A DNA stretch of 64,000 nucleotides from Rubritepida flocculans DSM 14296 (GCF_000425365.1 NZ_AUDH01000001.1:124001-188000), one strand, 5' to 3'; numbered from the stretch's first letter, positions 7,730 to 16,356 are shown. Program-made: numbers and translations. Notes: generated by a model from the sequence alone, not told the origin.

Positions 7730-8884
7730 ATGGCCGAACGCCGCATCGGCATCATCATGAACGGCGTCACCGGGCGCATGGGCATGAACCAGCACCTGAT
7801 CCGCTCCATCGCGGCGATCCGCGCCGAGGGCGGCGTCCGGCTCGCCGACGGCGATGTGCTGATGCCCGACCCCGTGCTGACCGGCCGCAACCGCGGCAAG
7901 CTCGAAGCCCTCGCCCGCGCGCACGGCATCGCCCGCGTCAGCACCGACCTCGACGCCTGCCTCGCCGACCCGAAGGACGAGATCTTCTTCGACGCCGCGA
8001 CCACGCAGCTCCGCGCCGGCCTGATCCGCAAGGCCATCGCGGCGGGCAAGCACGTCTATTGCGAGAAGCCCACCGCCGACACGCTGGAGGACGCGCTGGA
8101 GCTGGCGCGCCTCGCCAGGCAGGCCGGCATCAAGCACGGCGTGGTGCAGGACAAGCTCTTCCTGCCCGGGCTTCGCAAGCTGAAGATGGTGATCGACAGC
8201 GGCTTCCTGGGCCGCATCCTCTCGGTGCGCGGCGAGTTCGGCTACTGGGTCTTCGAGGGCGACCTGCAGCCCGCCCAGCGCCCCTCCTGGAACTACAAGC
8301 TGGCCGAGGGCGGGGGCATCATCCTCGACATGCTCTGCCACTGGCGCTACGTGCTCGACAACCTCTTCGGCGAGGTCGAGAGCGTCTCCTGCCTCGGCGC
8401 CACGCACATCCCGCGCCGCGTGCAGGAGGATGGGACCTTCTACGACGCCGACGCGGACGACGCGGCCTACGCCACCTTCCAGCTCGCGGGCGGCGTGATT
8501 GCGCAGATCAACTCCTCCTGGTGCACCCGCGTGCGGCGCGACGACCTCGTGACCTTCCACGTGGACGGCACGCATGGCAGCGCGGTGGCGGGGCTGACGG
8601 AGTGCTGGACCCAGGCGCGGGTGAACACGCCCAAGCCCGTCTGGAACCCCGACGTGCCGCAGACCATCAACTTCTTCGAGGGCTGGCAGAAGGTGCCCGA
8701 CACCCAGGCCTACCCCAACGGCTTCCGCGCGCAGTGGGAAATCTTCCTGCGCCATGTGGCCGGCGAGGTGGCGGAATATCCCTGGAACCTGCTGGCCGGC
8801 GCGAAGGGCGTGCAGCTCGCCATGGCCGGGCTGCAGTCCTGGCGCGAGCGCCGCTGGGTGGACCTGCCGAAGCTGGAGGCCTGA
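7730..8884 (+). CDS. Gfo/Idh/MocA family oxidoreductase
   Basis: A 384-residue NAD(P)-dependent dehydrogenase. The N-terminal Rossmann fold has GIIMNGVTGRMGMN (residues 8-20). The family's EKP motif is at residues 112-114 (HVYCEKPTADTLED). The C-terminal sheet domain begins with GGGIILDMLCHWRYVLD (about 194-210), including the conserved aspartate and His204. Family members oxidise sugars, inositols or glycosides, often at C3. The substrate here is unknown. First gene of an operon with DUF993 (2-bp gap) and a TIM-barrel isomerase, under a likely TetR operator. CAGGAGGGA precedes the start. Confidence 0.93.
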   Translation: MAERRIGIIMNGVTGRMGMNQHLIRSIAAIRAEGGVRLADGDVLMPDPVLTGRNRGKLEALARAHGIARVSTDLDACLADPKDEIFFDAATTQLRAGLIRKAIAAGKHVYCEKPTADTLEDALELARLARQAGIKHGVVQDKLFLPGLRKLKMVIDSGFLGRILSVRGEFGYWVFEGDLQPAQRPSWNYKLAEGGGIILDMLCHWRYVLDNLFGEVESVSCLGATHIPRRVQEDGTFYDADADDAAYATFQLAGGVIAQINSSWCTRVRRDDLVTFHVDGTHGSAVAGLTECWTQARVNTPKPVWNPDVPQTINFFEGWQKVPDTQAYPNGFRAQWEIFLRHVAGEVAEYPWNLLAGAKGVQLAMAGLQSWRERRWVDLPKLEA

Positions 8885-8886
8885 GC

Positions 8887-10044
8887 ATGCCGAGCATCCG
8901 CCTGCCCACCCCCGATGGGCTGCAGGATTTCGCGCTCTCCGCCCCGCGCGACTTCCCGCGCGCCACGCCGCCCTTCCCGCGCGTGGCGCTGGCCGCCGCG
9001 CATGTGGTGGCCGACCCGCTGGCCGAGCAGGATCCCTGGCTGGAGGCGAAGCTCGACTGGGACCGGACCATCGCCTTCCGCAAGCATCTCTGGTCGCTGG
9101 GGCTGGGCGTCGCCGAGGCGATGGACACGGCGCAGCGCGGCATGGGCCTCGACTGGGCGGCGGCGCAGCAGCTCATCCGCCTGAGCCTGGATGCGGCGAA
9201 GGACGTGCCGGGCGCGGTGCTGGCGAGCGGCGCGGGCACCGACCACCTGGCCCCCGGCCCGGATGTGACGGTGGAGGACGTGATCCGCGCCTATGAGGAG
9301 CAATGCGCCGCCGTGGAGGGCATGGGCGGGCGCATCATCCTCATGGCCTCGCGCGCGCTGGCGAAGGCCGCGCGCGGCCCGGACGACTATGTGCGGGTCT
9401 ATGACCGCATCCTCTCCCAGGTGAAGGAGCCGGTGATCATCCACTGGCTGGGCGAGATGTTCGACCCCGCCCTCGCGGGCTACTGGGGCCACGCCGACCA
9501 CATGCAGGCGATGGAGGTGGCGCTCGAGGTCATCGCCGCCCATGCCGACAAGGTGGACGGCGTGAAGATCTCCCTGCTCGACGACAGGAAGGAGATCGCC
9601 ATGCGCCGCCGCCTTCCCAAGGGCGTGCGCATGTACACCGGCGACGACTTCAACTACGCCGAGCTGATCGCGGGCGACGAGCACGGCCATTCGGACGCGC
9701 TGCTCGGCATCTTCGACCCCATCGCGCCGGCGGTGGGCGGGGCGCTGGCCGCGCTCTCGCGCAACGATCTCTCGAGCTTCCACGACATCCTGGCGCCGAC
9801 GGTGCCGCTCTCGCGCCACATCTTCAAGGCGCCCACGCGCTTCTACAAGACGGGCGTGGTGTTCATGGCCTGGCTCAACGGCCACCAGGACCATTTCGTG
9901 ATGGTGGGCGGGCAGCAGAGCACGCGCTCCATCCAGCACTTCGCCGAGCTCTTCCGCCTGGCCGACCGCGCCGGGCTGCTGCGCGACCCCGAGCTCGCCG
10001 TGGCGCGGATGCGCCAGCTCCTCGCGCTGCACGGCGTGGCGTGA
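8887..10044 (+). CDS. DUF993 family protein, DHDPS-like TIM barrel
   Basis: A 385-residue cytoplasmic protein of the DUF993 family, which annotation pipelines often place with dihydrodipicolinate-synthase-like TIM barrels. Segments supporting this include LASGAGTDHLAPGPDVTVEDV, GGRIILMASRALAKAA, VKEPVIIHWLGEMFDPALAGY and ADKVDGVKISLLDD. The lysine in the last one is placed like the Schiff-base lysine of class I aldolases; that comparison is mine. It starts 2 bp after the dehydrogenase gene, so the two are surely co-transcribed. An aldolase or lyase step on an oxidised sugar is plausible. The reaction is not established to my knowledge. Confidence 0.85.
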   Translation: MPSIRLPTPDGLQDFALSAPRDFPRATPPFPRVALAAAHVVADPLAEQDPWLEAKLDWDRTIAFRKHLWSLGLGVAEAMDTAQRGMGLDWAAAQQLIRLSLDAAKDVPGAVLASGAGTDHLAPGPDVTVEDVIRAYEEQCAAVEGMGGRIILMASRALAKAARGPDDYVRVYDRILSQVKEPVIIHWLGEMFDPALAGYWGHADHMQAMEVALEVIAAHADKVDGVKISLLDDRKEIAMRRRLPKGVRMYTGDDFNYAELIAGDEHGHSDALLGIFDPIAPAVGGALAALSRNDLSSFHDILAPTVPLSRHIFKAPTRFYKTGVVFMAWLNGHQDHFVMVGGQQSTRSIQHFAELFRLADRAGLLRDPELAVARMRQLLALHGVA

Positions 10045-10093
10045 TGCGCGCGATCGTGGAGCGCCGCAGCCGCGGCGCGGCGAGGAGCGGAAC

Positions 10094-10924
10094 GTGAATC
10101 GCCCGCAGGACAACCCCATCCCCCTCTCGCTCAACACCGTCACGGTGAAGGAGCGCTGGGGCCTCGCGGACTGCATCGAGGGCTGCGCGCGGCACGGCAT
10201 CCCGGGCATCTCGCCCTGGCGGGACGTGCTGCACGCCATGGGCGTGGAGGCCGCCGCGCGCCATGTCCGCGATGCCGGCCTCACGGTGACCGGGCTCTGC
10301 CGCGGCGGCATGTTCCCCGCGGCCGACGCTGCCGGCCGCCGCGCGGCCATCGAGGACAACCGGCGCGCCATCGCGGAGGCCGCGGCGCTGGGCGCGGCCT
10401 GCCTCGTCATGGTCTGCGGCGGGCTGCCGCCTGGCTCGAAGGATCTTCCGGGCGCGCGCGCCATGGTGCGCGAGGGGCTGGAGGCCATCCTGCCCGAGGC
10501 GCGGGCCGCCGGCGTCACCCTCGCGCTCGAACCGCTCCACCCGATGACCTGCGCGGACCGCTCCGTGCTCTCCACCCTCGCCCAGGCGCTCGACCTCTGC
10601 GAGGCGCTCGGCGAGGGGGTGGGCGTGGCGGTGGATGTCTATCACGTCTGGTGGGATCCCGCGCTGGAGGGGCAGATGCGCCGCGCGGCCGGCCGCATCG
10701 CCGCCTTCCACGCCTGCGACTGGCTGGTGCCGACCACCGATCTCGTCTTCGACCGCGGCATGCCGGGCGATGGCGTGATCGACATCGCGGCCATCCGCCG
10801 CATGGCCGAGGCGGCAGGCTACCGGGGCTTCACCGAGGTGGAGCTGCTCTCCCGCCGCTGGTGGGCCGAGGATCCGGACCATGTGCTGCGCGTGATCAAG
10901 GAGCGCCACGCCGCCATGGCTTGA
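10094..10924 (+). CDS. Sugar phosphate isomerase/epimerase family TIM barrel
   Basis: A 276-residue AP-endonuclease-2-type TIM barrel (xylose-isomerase-like). The metal-ligand pattern can be traced: Glu146 (LALEPLHP), Asp181 (VAVDVYHVWW), His206 (AFHACDW) and Glu248/250 (FTEVELLS). Enzymes of this fold epimerise, isomerise or cleave keto-sugars. A GTG start is used, preceded by GAGGAGCGG. It is third in the TetR-linked operon, 49 bp after the DUF993 gene. The substrate is unknown but presumably comes from the dehydrogenase/DUF993 steps. Confidence 0.88.
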   Translation: MNRPQDNPIPLSLNTVTVKERWGLADCIEGCARHGIPGISPWRDVLHAMGVEAAARHVRDAGLTVTGLCRGGMFPAADAAGRRAAIEDNRRAIAEAAALGAACLVMVCGGLPPGSKDLPGARAMVREGLEAILPEARAAGVTLALEPLHPMTCADRSVLSTLAQALDLCEALGEGVGVAVDVYHVWWDPALEGQMRRAAGRIAAFHACDWLVPTTDLVFDRGMPGDGVIDIAAIRRMAEAAGYRGFTEVELLSRRWWAEDPDHVLRVIKERHAAMA

Positions 10925-10974
10925 GTCGGGCCGCGCGGCGGGCAGAATGGAGGGCAGACATGGAGGAACCGCCA

Positions 10975-11961
10975 ATGCCCTTCTCCCGCCGGCGTGCGCT
11001 CGCGCTGCCCGCCCTCGCCCTGGCGCCCCTGGCCTTGCCCTTCGCCGCGCGGGCGCAGGGCTGGGCCCCCACGCGGCCCATCCGCTTCGTGGTGCCCTTC
11101 GCGCCCGGCGGCGCGACGGACATCGTGGCCCGGGTGCTCTCCGAACCCATGGCCGAGCGGCTGGGCCAGCCCGTGCCAGTGGAGAACCGCACGGGCGCCG
11201 GCGGCAATGTCGGCGTGGAGAATGTGGTGCGCAGCGCGCCCGACGGCCACACCCTGCTGATGGGCACCACCGGCACGCTGACCATCAACCCGCACCTCTA
11301 CAGCAACATGAGCTTCAACCCGCTGACCGACCTCGCGCCGGTCGGGCTGGCGTTCGGCACGGACCATGTGCTGATCGTCCATCCCAGCGTGCCGGCGCAG
11401 ACGGCGCAGGAGTTCCTGGCGCTGGCGCGGGCGCAGCCGGGGCGGCTCTCCTACGGCTCGGGCGGCAACGGCACCTCGACGCACACGGTGGCCGAGCTGT
11501 TCAAGCTCGTGGCGCGGGTGGACATCCAGCACGTGCCCTATCGCGGCTCCGCCCCCGCGCTGAACGACACGGTGGCGGGCAATGTGCAGGCGATGCTCGA
11601 CCAGATCGCGAGCGCCCTGCCGATGATCCAGGCCGGGCGCGTGCGCGCGCTGGCGGTGACGGGGGCGCGCCGCCACCCCGCCCTGCCCAATGTGCCCACG
11701 GTCGGCGAGATCGGGCTGGCCGCGGCCGAGGCCTCCTCCTGGGGCGCGGTGATGGCCCCGGCCGGCACCCCCGCCCCGGTGATCGAGCGCGTCAACGCCG
11801 TGCTGCGCGAGGCGCTGGCCCTGCAGGCGGTGAAGGACCGTCTGGCGCAGGTGGGTGCGGAGGCGGTGACCTCCACGCCGCAGGAGCTCGCCGCCTATCT
11901 GCGGGCCGAGACGGAGAAATGGGGCCGCGTGGTGCGCGAGGCGCGCATCACCCTGAACTGA
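10975..11961 (+). CDS. Bug-family tripartite tricarboxylate transporter receptor
   Basis: A 328-residue periplasmic receptor with an SRRRALALPALALAP-type export signal ending near ARAQG. Mature hallmarks are RPIRFVVPFAPGGATDIVAR, VENRTGAGGNVGVENV, HVPYRGSAPALNDTVAG and LPNVPTVGEIG. It lies 50 bp after the isomerase on the same strand and may deliver the substrate of that pathway, although no TctA/TctB genes are present. An ATG 15 bases upstream is also in frame, but GGAGGA sits between the two, favouring this start. The 3' end overlaps the convergent enolase-superfamily gene by 14 bp. Confidence 0.92.
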   Translation: MPFSRRRALALPALALAPLALPFAARAQGWAPTRPIRFVVPFAPGGATDIVARVLSEPMAERLGQPVPVENRTGAGGNVGVENVVRSAPDGHTLLMGTTGTLTINPHLYSNMSFNPLTDLAPVGLAFGTDHVLIVHPSVPAQTAQEFLALARAQPGRLSYGSGGNGTSTHTVAELFKLVARVDIQHVPYRGSAPALNDTVAGNVQAMLDQIASALPMIQAGRVRALAVTGARRHPALPNVPTVGEIGLAAAEASSWGAVMAPAGTPAPVIERVNAVLREALALQAVKDRLAQVGAEAVTSTPQELAAYLRAETEKWGRVVREARITLN

Positions 11962-13375
11962 GCGGCCAGGCGGCCTTGGCCATCGGCCGCATCGCCGCCA
12001 CCTCGGGCAGCACCGCGCTGCCGAAGCCCGGCGCGGCGAGGCTCGCGATCTCGAGCATCCCCTCGCGGATGGCGAGGCGCGGGCCGCGCGGCGTGTCCGC
12101 GTAGAGGTCCGGGTGCGCTTCGAGGAAGCGCACCGCATCCGCCTTCGGCTGGCCCGCGAAGCCCGCGATGAAGTGGTGGCCGTTGCGCTCCACATGCGGC
12201 AGGCCGAGCGCACTGACCAGCGCCAGATCCTGCTGCACGCAGAGCCCCGCGAGCGTCGTGAGATCCTCCGCCGAGAGGAAGTGGCGCGGCGCGGGCAGGG
12301 CGGCGTTCCAGGCCCGGCAGCGCGCGAGGTTGATGAGCGAGCGCCAGAACCCCTTGCAGGCCTTGGTCGAGACGCCCGCATAGCCGAGGCCGCGGGCCGT
12401 GACGAAGGCGTCGAGCGGCCCGTCGCTTTCGTCGATGATGACGGGGCGCTCCGCCGCCAGCGCGCCGATGCCCGCCTCCAGCGCGCGGGCGCGCTTCACC
12501 GGCTGCTCGATGAAGGCCACCGAGGCGCAGAGCCGCGCGAGGCGCGGCTCCTCCCGCATCGCGCGCCAGAGGGCCAGCGCGCCCTCCGCGTCCTCGTACT
12601 GCTCGTTGCCGTCGAGCGTCACGTGATAGCCGTGCAGCCTGTCGAGCACCGAGGCGATGCGGCAGAGCCGGTCCACATCGGCGCGGATGTTCCCGCCCAC
12701 CTTCAGCTTCCACCAGGCGTGGCGGTAGGTCGCGGCCACCTCCTCCAGCGTCTCGGGCAGCCCGTCCGCCACCCGTTCCGCGAGGTCGTCCGCCGTGATC
12801 GGGTCGAGCAGCCCGACCGTGTGGCGCGCGTGAATCCGCGCCGGCGCGGGCGTGGCCGCGAGCATGGCGCGCGCGTCGAAGCCCGCGAGCTCGGGCGCGA
12901 GGCGCGCGGGGGCGAAGCCGCCGAGATCGGCGCGCAGCCCCTCGTGGAAGGCGAGGCCCGCGCAGCGCAGCAGCGCGTCGAAGCCCGCGCGGTCCACCAG
13001 CGCGCGGCCGAAGCTCGCCGCCAGCGGGTCGAGCCCCTCCGCGCCGCAGGCCGCGACATGCGCGGGATAGGCGGCGGCGAAATGGCCGAAGGCGGTGTCG
13101 GCAGGCGCGGCGAGCGCCTGGGCCATCGCGATCTCGACGGTGCGGCGGAGCTGGTGCTGGTTGTCGGCGTCGCTCAGCGCCGGGTTCTTGTCGAACCATT
13201 TGGCGGCCAGCGTCTCGGCGGCCATGCCCTCCGCCTCGCGCCCGTCCTCGGTGCGGATGCGCGCGCGCAGCACGCACTGGACGCCGTCGCGCACCGTGAT
13301 CACGCCGAAGCGGAAGGGCAGGCGCAGGGTGAAGTCCCACTCAAAGGCGTCGAGGGCGAGGAAGCGGAACTTCAT
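11948..13375 (-). CDS. Enolase-superfamily enzyme (mandelate racemase/muconate lactonizing group)
   Basis: A 475-residue protein, longer than the usual 350-400. Enolase-superfamily landmarks in the C-terminal barrel are KLKVGG (Lys223 and Lys225, a KxK motif), metal ligands Asp255 (LDGNEQY), Glu290 (FIEQP) and Asp315 (IIDESDG), and a lysine pair in STKACKG (338/341). This resembles the muconate-lactonizing subgroup more than acid-sugar dehydratases with a His-Asp dyad. The family removes a proton next to a carboxylate. The substrate is unknown. The ATG overlaps the stop of the second TIM-barrel isomerase (ATGA), so the two form a pair facing the TetR-linked operon. Confidence 0.85.
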   Translation of the reverse strand: MKFRFLALDAFEWDFTLRLPFRFGVITVRDGVQCVLRARIRTEDGREAEGMAAETLAAKWFDKNPALSDADNQHQLRRTVEIAMAQALAAPADTAFGHFAAAYPAHVAACGAEGLDPLAASFGRALVDRAGFDALLRCAGLAFHEGLRADLGGFAPARLAPELAGFDARAMLAATPAPARIHARHTVGLLDPITADDLAERVADGLPETLEEVAATYRHAWWKLKVGGNIRADVDRLCRIASVLDRLHGYHVTLDGNEQYEDAEGALALWRAMREEPRLARLCASVAFIEQPVKRARALEAGIGALAAERPVIIDESDGPLDAFVTARGLGYAGVSTKACKGFWRSLINLARCRAWNAALPAPRHFLSAEDLTTLAGLCVQQDLALVSALGLPHVERNGHHFIAGFAGQPKADAVRFLEAHPDLYADTPRGPRLAIREGMLEIASLAAPGFGSAVLPEVAAMRPMAKAAWPLSSG

Positions 13376-14190
13376 GCGTCGAGGGCCTCCCGGATGCCGC
13401 GCAGATAGCCGATGGCGCGGGCGGCGCAGGCGGGGCCGTCGGGCAGATAGTCGAAGGGCTCCACCGCCGCGTCGCCGGCATAGCCGCCCTGCCGCAGCGC
13501 GGCCAGGATGGGGGCGAATCGGTCCTCGCCCTGGCCGGGGGCGCGGCGGTTGCGGTCGTTCAGATGGATGTGCGCGATCAGGCCGGAGGGCAGGTGGCGG
13601 CGCAGCAGCGCGGGGACCGTCTCGGCCTCGCCGCGCCCGGCGGCGCTGACGTCGAGCATGGTGGCGAGCGCGGGGTGGCCGATGCGCCGCACGATCTCCA
13701 GCGCCTCGGCGAGGCTGGCGGCCCAGTTGGTCTGCCCCGGGTCGAGCGGTTCGAGGATGTAGGTGAGGCCGGCGCGCCCCGCCTCCTCCGCCGCGGCGGC
13801 CAGCGCGGCCTCGGCGCGCCCCGCATCCCCAGGCGCCTCGAGGCGGCGCTGGGCGGGCGAGCCGTGCACCAGGTAGCGGGCGCCGAGATCGGCGGCGAGG
13901 CCGATGAGGCGGCGCATCACCTCCAGCGTTTCGGCATGGCGGTCGGCCCGGGTGATGGAGAGGCCGGCGGGCGCGACCAGCAGCCAGTGCAGGCCGAGGA
14001 TGGGCGCGCCCTCCTCGCCGGCGATGCGCCGCGCCTCGGCCCGGCGGGCGGCTGGGAGAAGCTGGGGCGCCTCTGCGTCCAGGGTGAAGGGGGCGAGTTC
14101 CAGCCCGTCATAGCCGAGCGCCGCCGCCAGCGCCGCCTGGCGGGGAAAGGGAAGCTCCCGCACCACCTCGTTGCAGAGCGCGATCCGCAT
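13372..14190 (-). CDS. Sugar phosphate isomerase/epimerase family TIM barrel
   Basis: A 272-residue xylose-isomerase-like barrel starting MRIALCNEVVRELPF. Likely metal ligands are the glutamate in YILEPLDPGQ, the aspartate in TMLDVSAAG, the histidine in AHIHLNDRN and the glutamate in AAVEPFDYL, the same order as the isomerase at 10094 but with little other similarity. GAGGAGGAAG lies upstream of the chosen ATG; a start 9 codons earlier lacks support. Translationally coupled to the enolase-superfamily gene, so they probably act on the same compound. Confidence 0.87.
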   Translation of the reverse strand: MRIALCNEVVRELPFPRQAALAAALGYDGLELAPFTLDAEAPQLLPAARRAEARRIAGEEGAPILGLHWLLVAPAGLSITRADRHAETLEVMRRLIGLAADLGARYLVHGSPAQRRLEAPGDAGRAEAALAAAAEEAGRAGLTYILEPLDPGQTNWAASLAEALEIVRRIGHPALATMLDVSAAGRGEAETVPALLRRHLPSGLIAHIHLNDRNRRAPGQGEDRFAPILAALRQGGYAGDAAVEPFDYLPDGPACAARAIGYLRGIREALDA

Positions 14191-14243
14191 GGGCCCGTCT
14201 TCCTCCTCGCGGCCCATCCTGGCGCGGCGGCGGACAGCACGAA

Positions 14244-14274
14244 AGCGCCGCCCCCCGGGGCGGGAGGCGGCGCT
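14244..14274 (-). terminator. Rho-independent terminator after rpmJ
   Basis: Nine-bp arms AGCGCCGCC and GGCGGCGCT with a G/C loop that can pair further. On the minus strand it is followed by TTC. It lies 43 bp beyond the rpmJ stop. Confidence 0.55.
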
Positions 14275-14316
14275 GTCGAACCCTGCGGGCGCCCCGGGCG
14301 CGGGGCGCGGAGACGG

Positions 14317-14442
14317 TCAGCCCTGGCGGGCCTTCATCCGCGGGTTCTTCTTGTTGAGCACATAGAGCCGGCCGCGGCGGCGGACGACGACGCAGTTCTT
14401 GTCCCGCGCCTTGGCGGACTTCAGGCTGTTGCGGATCTTCAT
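14317..14442 (-). CDS. rpmJ: 50S ribosomal protein L36
   Basis: A 41-residue basic protein ([17 protein letters not shown], then [21 protein letters not shown]), the form typical of alphaproteobacteria. It has only one cysteine, so it is the zinc-independent L36 variant without the CxxC...CxxxH zinc site. Monocistronic, with a good promoter upstream and a hairpin downstream. Confidence 0.95.
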   Translation of the reverse strand: MKIRNSLKSAKARDKNCVVVRRRGRLYVLNKKNPRMKARQG

Positions 14443-14508
14443 GGCGCGGAACCCACCGACCGACGAAAAGGAATGCGGGGCGCGGCCACCCGCGCTCCGG
14501 GAGGCGGC

Positions 14509-14537
14509 GAGATAGCCGCCCCGCCGGGCGGAGTCAA
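14509..14537 (-). promoter_or_regulatory. Sigma-70-type promoter of rpmJ
   Basis: On the minus strand TTGACT (14537-14532), a 17-base spacer, then TATCTC (14514-14509). This leaves about 60 bases of leader before the rpmJ ATG. The hexamers and spacing are close to consensus in a very GC-rich region. Confidence 0.7.
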
Positions 14538-14611
14538 CGCGGCGCATCCCGCGCTTGCAGCCGCCGGGCGCGGCGGGGCAGCCTCGGCGCGACGAAAGGC
14601 GGGGGCCCCTC

Positions 14612-15295
14612 ATGCTCGGCATGGTCTTTCTCGGTCTGGCCGCGGCGCTCTGGGTGGCGGCGCATGTCGGGATCGCGGGCACGGCGCTGCGCGGGCGCAT
14701 CGTGGCGCGCACGGGCGAGGCGGGATTCCGCATCGGCTATTCGCTGCTGTCCGTGCTGCTCATCCTGCTGCTGGTGCAGGCCTGGGGCGCGGCGCCGGTG
14801 GTGCCGCTCTGGTTCGCGCCCGATTGGCTGCGCTGGCTGCTGGCGCTGGTCATGCTGCCGGCCTTCCTGCTCTTCGTCGCGTCGGTGGCGACGCCCAACC
14901 CCACCGCCGTGGCGGGGAAGCTGGACGAGGCGGGGCCGCGGGGCGTGCAGCGCATCACGCGGCATCCGATGCTGTGGGCCTTCGCGCTCTGGGCGCTCGT
15001 GCATCTCATCGGCAAGGGCACGCTGGCGGGGCTGTTCTTCTTCGGCGCCTTCCTGGCGACGGCGCTGCTGGGCATGCCCTCCATCGACCGGAAGCTCGCG
15101 GCGCGCGATCCGGCGCTCTGGGCGCGGCTGGCGCCGGCCACCTCCATCATCCCCTTCGCCGCCATCCTCGCGGGGCGGAACCGGCTGGCCGTCGGCGAAA
15201 TCCCGCGCGTGGTCTGGATCATCGGGGGGCTCGCCTGGGCGGGAATCCTGATCGGGCATGCATGGCTGTTCGGCTATCCGGCCTTGATGTTCTGA
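14612..15295 (+). CDS. NnrU family membrane protein
   Basis: A 227-residue integral membrane protein with about six hydrophobic segments. The central [18 protein letters not shown] segment is typical of the NnrU/isoprenylcysteine-methyltransferase-like superfamily. NnrU was named in denitrifiers, where it sits near nitric oxide reductase genes; its biochemical role is unclear. No denitrification genes are in this window. The stop codon lies in a TGATGCG...CGCATCA palindrome. A second ATG three codons downstream is possible. Confidence 0.85.
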   Translation: MLGMVFLGLAAALWVAAHVGIAGTALRGRIVARTGEAGFRIGYSLLSVLLILLLVQAWGAAPVVPLWFAPDWLRWLLALVMLPAFLLFVASVATPNPTAVAGKLDEAGPRGVQRITRHPMLWAFALWALVHLIGKGTLAGLFFFGAFLATALLGMPSIDRKLAARDPALWARLAPATSIIPFAAILAGRNRLAVGEIPRVVWIIGGLAWAGILIGHAWLFGYPALMF

Positions 15296-15325
15296 TGCGC
15301 ACGGCGTGATCATGCCGCCCGCATC
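15294..15325. repeat. Dispersed P palindrome at the NnrU gene end
   Basis: Arms GATGCGCACGGC and GCCGCCCGCATC, imperfect in the middle. The NnrU TGA stop overlaps its left edge. A member of the gene-end palindrome family also seen near 1813, 16325, 30451, 45040, 50134 and 50296. It may also end the NnrU transcript, although there is no T-run. Confidence 0.65.
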
Positions 15326-15392
15326 ACCCCCTTGATCGGGCCCGGCCGCGCCGCCATTCCCTGGCCGGACCGTGACCAGGGGCGAATCCCGC

Positions 15393-16256
15393 ATGCAGGA
15401 AGTTCTGACCGGCGCCGATTCGGGCGATGATCTGCGCGCGCGCGCGGCGCGGCTCGTTTCCTCCACCCTGTTCCAGCGCGTGGTGATCGGGCTGATCCTG
15501 CTCAACGCGGTCACGCTCGGCCTCGAGACGAGCGAGAGCCTGATGGCCGCGCATGGCGGGCTGCTGCACGCGGCGGATGCGGTGCTGCTCTGGCTCTTCA
15601 CGCTGGAGCTCGGCCTCCGGATCTACGCCTTCCGCGGCCGTTTCTTCCGCGACCCCTGGGGGCTGTTCGACCTCGCCGTGGTCGCCATCGCCTGGATGCC
15701 GGCCACGGGGGCGCTGTCGGTGCTGCGCGCGCTGCGGGTGCTGCGCGTGCTGCGGCTCATCTCGGTGGTGCCCAGCCTGCGCGTGGTGGTCGAGGCGATG
15801 CTGCACGCCCTGCCCGGGATGGGCTCCATCGTGCTGCTGATGGCGCTGCTCTTCTACGTCTTCGCCGTGATGGCCACCAAGCTCTACGGCGAGATCGCGC
15901 CCGAGCGCTTCGGCACGCTGGGCGAGAGCCTGTTCACCCTGTTCCAGATGATGACGCTGGAATCCTGGGCCGAGGCCAATGTGCGCCCCATCCTGGAGCA
16001 CCAGCCGCTCGCCTGGATGTTCTTCGTGCCCTTCATCCTGATCGCCACCTTCGTGGTGCTGAACCTCTTCATCGGCGTGATCGTGGACAGCATCCAGACG
16101 CTGCGCGCCCAGCGCGAGGAGGTGCGGGCCGAGGCGGTGGCGGAGGAGGCGCGCATCCGCCGGCAGGGCGAGGATCTGGCCGCCATCCTGGCCGAGCTGC
16201 GCGCGCTGCGCGCGGAGGTGGCGGCGCTGCGCGGCGAGGGCGGCGCGCGGGGTTAG
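15393..16256 (+). CDS. Bacterial voltage-gated sodium channel (NaChBac/BacNav family)
   Basis: A 287-residue single-repeat channel subunit that would work as a homotetramer. S1 is about residues 29-46, S2 60-79 and S3 88-104. S4 has four arginines at three-residue spacing (R112, R115, R118, R121). S5 is 144-164 and S6 207-232. The selectivity filter TLESWA (188-193) matches the sodium-selective LESW signature. A C-terminal helix (about 236-282) rich in Glu, Arg and Leu fits the tetramer-forming coiled coil of the family. ATG at 15393 was chosen; an in-frame GTG at 15372 is possible. Probable roles are motility, pH or osmotic signalling, not shown here. Confidence 0.93.
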   Translation: MQEVLTGADSGDDLRARAARLVSSTLFQRVVIGLILLNAVTLGLETSESLMAAHGGLLHAADAVLLWLFTLELGLRIYAFRGRFFRDPWGLFDLAVVAIAWMPATGALSVLRALRVLRVLRLISVVPSLRVVVEAMLHALPGMGSIVLLMALLFYVFAVMATKLYGEIAPERFGTLGESLFTLFQMMTLESWAEANVRPILEHQPLAWMFFVPFILIATFVVLNLFIGVIVDSIQTLRAQREEVRAEAVAEEARIRRQGEDLAAILAELRALRAEVAALRGEGGARG

Positions 16257-16260
16257 AGCA

Positions 16261-16356
16261 GATCGCACATGGCCGGAATCAGCCATGGCGTGAATCATAC
16301 CAGCGGCCGCTGATGTCGCCTCCCGATACGGGCGGCAGGTCACGCCGCCCGCATCA
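16261..16356. repeat. Composite dispersed palindromic element, internally deleted copy R-3
   Basis: Module S (CATGGC...GCCATG at 16268-16287) is followed by one arm of hairpin III (CATACCAGCGGCCGC, 16296-16310), 14 bases, then a P palindrome with arms GATACGGGCGGC (16325-16336) and GCCGCCCGCATC (16344-16355). Hairpin II and the second arm of hairpin III are missing relative to the copies at 1717 and 50134. The right edge supplies the stop codon of the minus-strand amidohydrolase gene. Confidence 0.8.
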
